Source: Diatrype stigma (Eukaryota; Ascomycota; Sordariomycetes; Xylariales; Diatrypaceae). Taken from it: a stretch of DNA of 64,000 nucleotides. Below, piece after piece: positions 57,901-64,000 of the stretch (the first letter of the stretch is position 1; each line of letters begins with the position of its first letter). The position numbers and the translations under genes are program-made. The stretch lies in contig JAKJXP020000008.1 of NCBI GenBank assembly GCA_022225965.2, forward strand, positions 1 to 64,000, in the 5' to 3' direction. The notes below the pieces were generated by a model that saw nothing but the letters and a program-made list of their open reading frames with translations, was not told the DNA's origin and searched no databases.

Positions 57901-59445
57901 GGCGGGCTAGGGCGGCTACGGGAAGTATCACTGCTGACTCATTCCACTCACTTCACCGGCTCGTCTCGAATCAAACCTCTTCCCCAATAGAAACCCCTCG
58001 GTACCTCCGTCAGGTGCGCAAGCTCAGGTTTAGCTTGGAAACCGCCCCCTCCCGGGCCAGCCTTAGGCTAGGTAGGGGAAATCCATGGTGTCGGGCTTCA
58101 ACGTAGGTAGCATTTCAGGAGACTCCGCGCTCCCATTGGAGGACCAGAAGATGAAGGGTGGACGGGTGCTTTCCTACTATTCGATTCCTATCAGCATGCA
58201 TGGCTAGCCGCTTACCAGCGAGCCAGCTACCGGCACGTCAGAGTCGTATTCCTATTTTGCCTTATGGGACGGCCCTTGTTGTTATTATTTCTCCCATCCA
58301 GCCCCCGGATGCGGGTTAGCCAAGGGAAGAGCTAGCTTCCTTTTTCTGCTCTGCGAGCTCGCTCTCCCCCGTGGCCCCCCCTGACATCATGACGGATATG
58401 GCGGGCAGCAGTAGCAGCAGCAGCCTCTTCCCCCCTCCAGCAAGCGACTCGTCATTCTCTGGAAATGCATATCACCTATGGCAGATATAATAAAATGAAG
58501 GCCCAGCCCAAGCAGCTGGGTGGCAGAGCAATATCACATGCAAGTCAACATGAAACCCCGCATCACTGAGTTTTTTTTTGTCTCCCCTTCTTGCCCTCAC
58601 CACTTCGTTACCCACAGCTACGAAGTGGCCCACCCCCGTTGATCCTTCTATACCCCCCGTCGTTAGTGAATGACCGTCCGTCTTGCTCTCTCTTCCTCTC
58701 TATATCTCCCTCTGTCTATTCCGATTGCGGCATGGTCAAGTGAGATATGTAGACAAACAGCACAGCACTGCACAGCACGTCGATTTTGTTGCGGAGCGGG
58801 TCATCACTCATCCATAGCTCCTCCTCCTCGGACTGGTGAGTAGCCAAGTACTGAGGGAAATTTATCATACACGAAAACACCTGTATAGAGGTACAAGTTA
58901 GCAAGCTTGGGGGCCTGGGGTCACCACTGGCATGCTAGGGGCAGCTTACGATCAGTGAGTGTGGATTACCTAGCAAACTAACTATTCAGCTAGCCAGCTC
59001 AGGTTCGAGCGCCGTCCGTCATCTGGGACATCTGGAACTTGATTGACTTGACTGGCGTGACCGCTCTCCATCTATCCAGATGAGCCCACACCGTTTATTT
59101 CTCTTTTTCTCCGTTTGGCCATCGGGCATGAGACCGAAGCGAGGACCAAGACCCCCCTTCCCCCCATAGGCAATCCTGGCATCCCATCCCATTTCCATAT
59201 CGATATCCTATGCCTACCTATCATCCCGTATCCCGACAGCTTTCCTGTTTGTTTGCTGCAAGGCATGTACATATGTATGTGCGTGCTTCTTCTGCAACGA
59301 ATGCCGATCGACCTTTTGACGTCCCGTATTTTTGTTTCAAGTGGCTGACTAGGCATGTAGAAACGTATCATGCCATGTACAACACATACAAGGACACATA
59401 CAAGGGGCATACCTGCTTCTGCGTACTATACTAAACTATACGGCT

Positions 59446-59446
<1 letters not shown>

Positions 59447-59481
<35 letters not shown>
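59447..59481. repeat. GT dinucleotide microsatellite
   Basis: Seventeen uninterrupted GT units, the longest perfect dinucleotide array in the window and likely length-polymorphic. Confidence 0.95.
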
Positions 59482-59486
<5 letters not shown>

Positions 59487-62432
59487 GAATCCTTCTATTT
59501 TGTTTGCTCTGTACACATGGCCTACTGCCTGCCTAGGTTTCATCTGGTCTCCCTGCCTGCTGCCTATGTGCATTCTCGCTCGCATGTACATACGTACATA
59601 CTGCATTAATTGGAGAGATACGGCGGGAATCGTGTATTACGCTCGTCACAACCCTGAACAAATTAAATCCAGACAATTCGAGGCCAGACGGCGTCTTATT
59701 GGCTTCCCTAGGTAAATAAACATCGCACATTTTCCAGCCAATGACACGCAGGATCCTTTCAGGATGTCAGATTCCGGTAGTCAGATTCTGGTAATAATGT
59801 AGCGAGCCTGGCCATTAGTTACAACAGTACAGACAAGGGAGAAAAATAACCTTAATTTCTATTATCAATATTTTATGATCATAATAGACCTTTAGGCCTT
59901 ATAACGGCCGCGTTATCAAGTAGGGTTGGTTGGCGAAGTCTCCAGCGCCATGTGATTCGTAAGATCGGTTGCTATCCGACGAGATGTAATTAAATCAGAT
60001 GACGACTTCATTTCAAGGAAGGCCTAGGTCTGTATGTAGTCTACATAACTCCGGACTACGTAGTGACCTGCTTGCTTCACGTACGCCCTAGTTCACTGTA
60101 ATGTCCGGGCCTCCGTGCATTTCATCTCACGGCAGTAGACATTATCATCCTATCTGACTATGGGGTCACCGGCTTATGAAAGCTCAACTCTAACGACATC
60201 ATAACCATGGATAAACAAACGATGAATAAGAGGGAAGTGGCAGTAAGCAGGGGACTTGACCGAGCTGTTAGCCCGACCTCCTCCGGGCCCACGAGAGGCT
60301 GGTGCTGCTACGACTGGTGCTGGTGCGACGGTATGGCGAACGAGATTCTGCATCTCGACGAAACAACCCCTGCAGTTAGGCAGTAACAAGCAGCAACAAC
60401 CTGGTTGTGTCATGTGGGCTGTGGATCTCTTGTTTTTTCCCCTTCTCTTCTTTTGGTATCCTTCTCTATCGGCCGGCTGTACCAGCCAAAACCTACAATG
60501 GTTTGGGCTCGGCTTATATTCCGTCGGGGAATTGATCGCCAGCAACATCGCGCGCGGATCTTCCTGCGGCAACTGCGCACCTACATACCTGGGTCGGATG
60601 TATGTGCCATACAGGCAATTCCTTGTAGTCACCACTTGTTACATGCGAATAAAGTAGACAGCCATGTGGACTTATGTACCTAGGCACTGCAGGCAGCCAG
60701 GCTAGACATGGTCAAGGACATGGACATGCAGACATGGACGACAAGGGCGCCGGGGAATTATGGTAGCGCGGTGCATGGGCCAAAGGTTCTTCGCGGAAGA
60801 GCCCGTTTAGTGTAGAAACACTAGAAGAAACACTAGATCTCTACAACTAACAGGTGTGGACTACAAGTGGGCTATGTACAAAAAACGTTGCGCATGCCCA
60901 AGTGGGGAGCAGATGGGTAATTAAAATAGGGGGCTATAACGACCACTAGGCTAGCCACCATGTAGTAGTAAGTCCAGCCTAATCCCGGAGCGGGTACCAG
61001 TACGAGATGACTTGAGTCGTGGTAGACGAAGTGCTAACTCAGTACGAAATAGCTGCGAAGTGCTAAAGACTTGGTGGCGACGATGAGTGGGGCGAAACGG
61101 TGTACGCGGTACGCAGTAATGGTTGCTCTCGACGTACGTCGTGGTGTTATGTAAGAGTGTGTGTAGGAGGGAAGATGCGGAAAACCGGAATACCGAACTA
61201 TATGCGTAGGTTTGAGGGCAGGGAGTGAAAGAAAGGCAGAGGTAAAAAAGAAGGATGAGGAAGGACGAAGGAAGAAAGAGGAGTGGAAGGTGTAGAGAGA
61301 GTGCTGAGATGGGGTCCATGGCATGTTTCTACTCTTAAAGACTATCACTGTGTAAGTAACTAAGTTTTATTCACACATGCTTTCTGTCTAAGAGGTTCTA
61401 GTAGGTCAAGACCTAAGTAGATTGTAATTATATGAAATTGGCTTCTATTATTAGGTGTAACTTGGGAGAACGAAAAACACATGTTTATAGAATCGATTCG
61501 GAAGATTTATGAGGCTGATCAATAACAGTTACTGACACGAAAAATCGCTTTCTCTGAGCAACTACACACAATATCTCGATAGCCATGGTGGAAGACAAGT
61601 TCTAGACAATACTCCCGTGACCGTGCTTTTGAGTATGGTGTGAGAGTTATCTAGAGTTACAATTTTCACCAGAATGTCGTGATTCGCATGGGCCTTCATG
61701 CTATCTATCCAAACCAGAAAATATGGCATAGAGTACTTAATGGTACTTGACGTGATGCGGAGTCTATTTCAGTGTTATTGTTATTGAAGAAATGCATCAT
61801 AATCTATACACTTTTTTCGTTCCGGCCACAAACCCGAGCCGTCTTGATATCTTATTTGAGTCAGTTTGCTTATTCGAAGATGATGGAATGCACTTTCCCT
61901 AATAACGTTGAACTCCCTTCCAACGGCTTATTCCTGTTTTCACTTGTATATGCCAAGTTGTGCTTTGATCTATCTGGTGCCTATTCCTCACTACCTACCA
62001 CAGACCAAATTGGCTTTCCAGAGTTATCGTTAACTAGCAGCGGCACTCATTATCCACTCTTTCATCGTTGGGCAGCAAAGTGTTTCCCGTTATTCAACAA
62101 ACATGGTGCCCAAAAGATGGGATGCCACTAGTAAGCGCAGCACGAACCTATGTAGAAGCTCCTTGGACGCGTCTGGCCGAGATAGTTTATTTCTGACGCA
62201 TTGAGAATCATACGAAGACGGCCGGTGTAAGTCACAGTATCTATGCTTCAACAAGAAAAAATCCTAAACTTGGAATAGAACGTAGTAGACATTTTCTCTC
62301 TGGTTATGGAAGGATGGTGGTCATTTGCACTTTTAGGCGTATGTGAATGTCGTAAGCTCTACCTCGTAACCAGGAACTTGATCGTATATTCATGAGATGA
62401 CCGTGATGAGACTCGATATTCTCGGCAGGCTC

Positions 62433-62468
62433 GTGACTCACACAAGTATTGTATACTTGTGTAGTCAC
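62433..62468. repeat. 16-bp hairpin with one bulge
   Basis: GTGACT, a bulged C, then ACACAAGTAT pair with ATACTTGTGT and AGTCAC across a three-base loop TGT. All 16 pairs are Watson-Crick. It lies in a region without genes. Confidence 0.8.
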
Positions 62469-64000
62469 AGTCATGATCCGCCGCAACCCAAGCGGAGAAT
62501 AACCTAGCAGAACCAACCCCAATGAGCCATAGTTGCAGAAACCTGTCTAGATGCAATCCTTCTATCATGGCAAGGAAGGCATTTACTACCGACTAAGCTA
62601 TCAGGAAGTGGATGGTGTGATCAACAGCGTGCCACTCACGTGAGTGTATAGCGCTGACGACCACGGTAGTTATAGGATTCAGCATAGACCATTACCATAG
62701 AGAGCAACCTGCTACGGCAGTAGAACTGCGGTTGGAGCTTAGTGCAACATGTGTTAGAGCCTGCGTAGATCTTCATGCCTAGGGACACGTATCTATGAAG
62801 CAAGGATGGCGGGAAACATCAATAACGAGAAATACGATGCTCCCACAATGATATCCGCTCTGGGGACATCTCGTGATCTCCTGCGGCAGGCTTGTGCGTC
62901 AAGGTGTCGGGAATAGGTGTGCGGCAGCTGCGAGCCCGGGTGATAGCATGCAGGGACAGCGAGTGTCCCCTCACGCTATGTTCTCATCGATCTTAGGCTA
63001 AGGTGAGTGAGAACGTTCCGGGAAAAGTGATATGGCGTTTCGATATCCTATAGGCTGTGCTTAGTGTGTAAAGCAGGTCATGGGACATGAACCTTTCCCT
63101 GAAAGGGAGGAGACTTGGTGATGGGAAAGGGAAGATGGTAGAGCGAGAGAAGGTACCACTTTCCAAGCCTGCGTTTAGAGCGGCTAGATCGAGAACACAG
63201 AGGATACGGTGTGGGTTAGTTGTGCCGCGTCTTCTGCTTTTCCAAGGGACTGAAGTTGGGCTGGATATCAATGTTACGATACATACCACTACTGCGATGG
63301 ACTTGACATTTGGTATCCTACGAACTGTGACAAAGAAGTCAGGGACTCCTCTTATGATTCGTCGCTTAAGTCTTTGACACATGTTCGCAGCTACATAACA
63401 CATATAGGGAGTTCGGAGCACACTAAGAATACTCAGATTAATCGGTAGGATGTTGTGCTCATTGACTGGAGGGTTTGACGGTGGTTGGTTGGGGTTGAAT
63501 CTGATGCTGTAACTATGTTATATGCGTATACAAGGCTGTGGGCAACACGAACGGGATCAGTACCATAATATAACCAACTCGTGATACATCAAGCTATTAC
63601 AGATATTACCAACGTCGGCATAGCAATCTCTTATCTTCAACTGCAACCCCCCTACCCCTGAGTGACTTCGTAGCACCGCTTCACAGCATATTCGAGTCCG
63701 TAGAAGTGTCAAACTGGGCATCATCAACATCTAGTCGGATGTTGAAGCTGTTGGAAACATGGTTGGAAGGCTCCGTTCAGAACCAAGAAACATTCTTGAG
63801 GGGTAATAACATCATGGCTTAGTGCAGCTCACTACAAAGCATCCCAATGCCTTTATCTTGCAAAACTGTAGTGAAAGAAGAGAATCATGGCTGGAGCATA
63901 GCTGGTAACAGTTGTACGGTATCAACCCCCATAATCACTACAGATATCCAGCTGGGTATATCAAATGAAGGCACGGGTAGGCAGCCGTTTTCACGTAGTG

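Larger units (their letters stand above)
54945..64000. other. Gene-poor region to the window end
   Basis: 9 kb without a supported gene. The first kilobase is probably the 3' UTR of the bZIP gene. The longest frames (60174-60657 on both strands, 61772-62131 plus, 62993-63421 minus) lack domains, splice context and codon periodicity that I could recognise. One GT microsatellite and one hairpin are listed separately. Genes with many short exons could be missed. Confidence 0.5.

Noticed and set aside
58980..59030. tRNA-like B-box word (GGTTCGAGC)
   Set aside because: No matching A-box, anticodon arm or acceptor stem could be drawn around it.
61772..63421. Open frames at 61772-62131 and 62993-63421 as small genes
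   Set aside because: No domain, no plausible splice partners and no coding-like composition were recognised.

Overview
The window is nuclear DNA of a filamentous ascomycete (Pezizomycotina). The signs are short spliceosomal introns of about 50-175 bp with GTRAGT donors and CTAAC-type branch points, and lineage-typical proteins: a HET-domain protein, a 2EXR protein, a fungal-rhodopsin-domain membrane protein, a STE3 pheromone receptor, and the RIX1 and YPP1 orthologues. The style of gene structure and proteins fits Sordariomycetes best; that rank is inference. No bacterial or organellar features are seen.

Layout. 1-114 is a pure C run, probably an assembly-end artefact, which truncates a cytochrome P450 gene (115-677, minus). 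2.1-3.6 kb holds a seven-TM rhodopsin-domain protein, followed by a decayed CorA-type Mg2+ transporter (3.95-4.66 kb, minus). After about 4 kb without a recognisable gene come an ERF4 palmitoyltransferase-subunit gene (to 10.86 kb, 5' end unresolved) and, converging on it, a STE3-type lipopeptide-pheromone receptor (12.07-15.59 kb, minus). Its long cytoplasmic tail seems to be joined through a GC-AG intron. 17.3-33.2 kb is gene-dense: a berberine-bridge-type FAD oxidase (also with a GC-AG intron), a WW-domain protein, a coiled-coil/2EXR protein, a GH64 glucanase-like protein without signal peptide, and the divergent housekeeping pair RIX1 (60S ribosome assembly) and YPP1 (plasma-membrane PI4-kinase scaffold). 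34.3-39.1 kb carries a divergent pair of allorecognition-type genes, a HET-domain protein and a stand-alone alpha/beta-hydrolase of the kind found at the N-terminus of fungal NLRs. An SMP-30/gluconolactonase follows at 40.6-42.0 kb.

42.0-53.2 kb and 54.9-64.0 kb are almost gene-free and rich in simple repeats, TACCTA/TAGGTA tracts and inverted repeats. They include a complete 373-bp pogo/Tc1-mariner-like MITE with a TA duplication. Between them lies one bZIP transcription factor gene.

Functionally this is a mix of housekeeping, mating, allorecognition and accessory enzyme genes, not one pathway. P450, FAD oxidase and GH64 are not organised as a biosynthetic cluster and no backbone synthase is present. 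No strikingly new multi-gene system was found. The best leads are the HET/alpha-beta-hydrolase pair, the long STE3 tail with its GC-AG intron, and the MITE and hairpins of the gene-poor segment.
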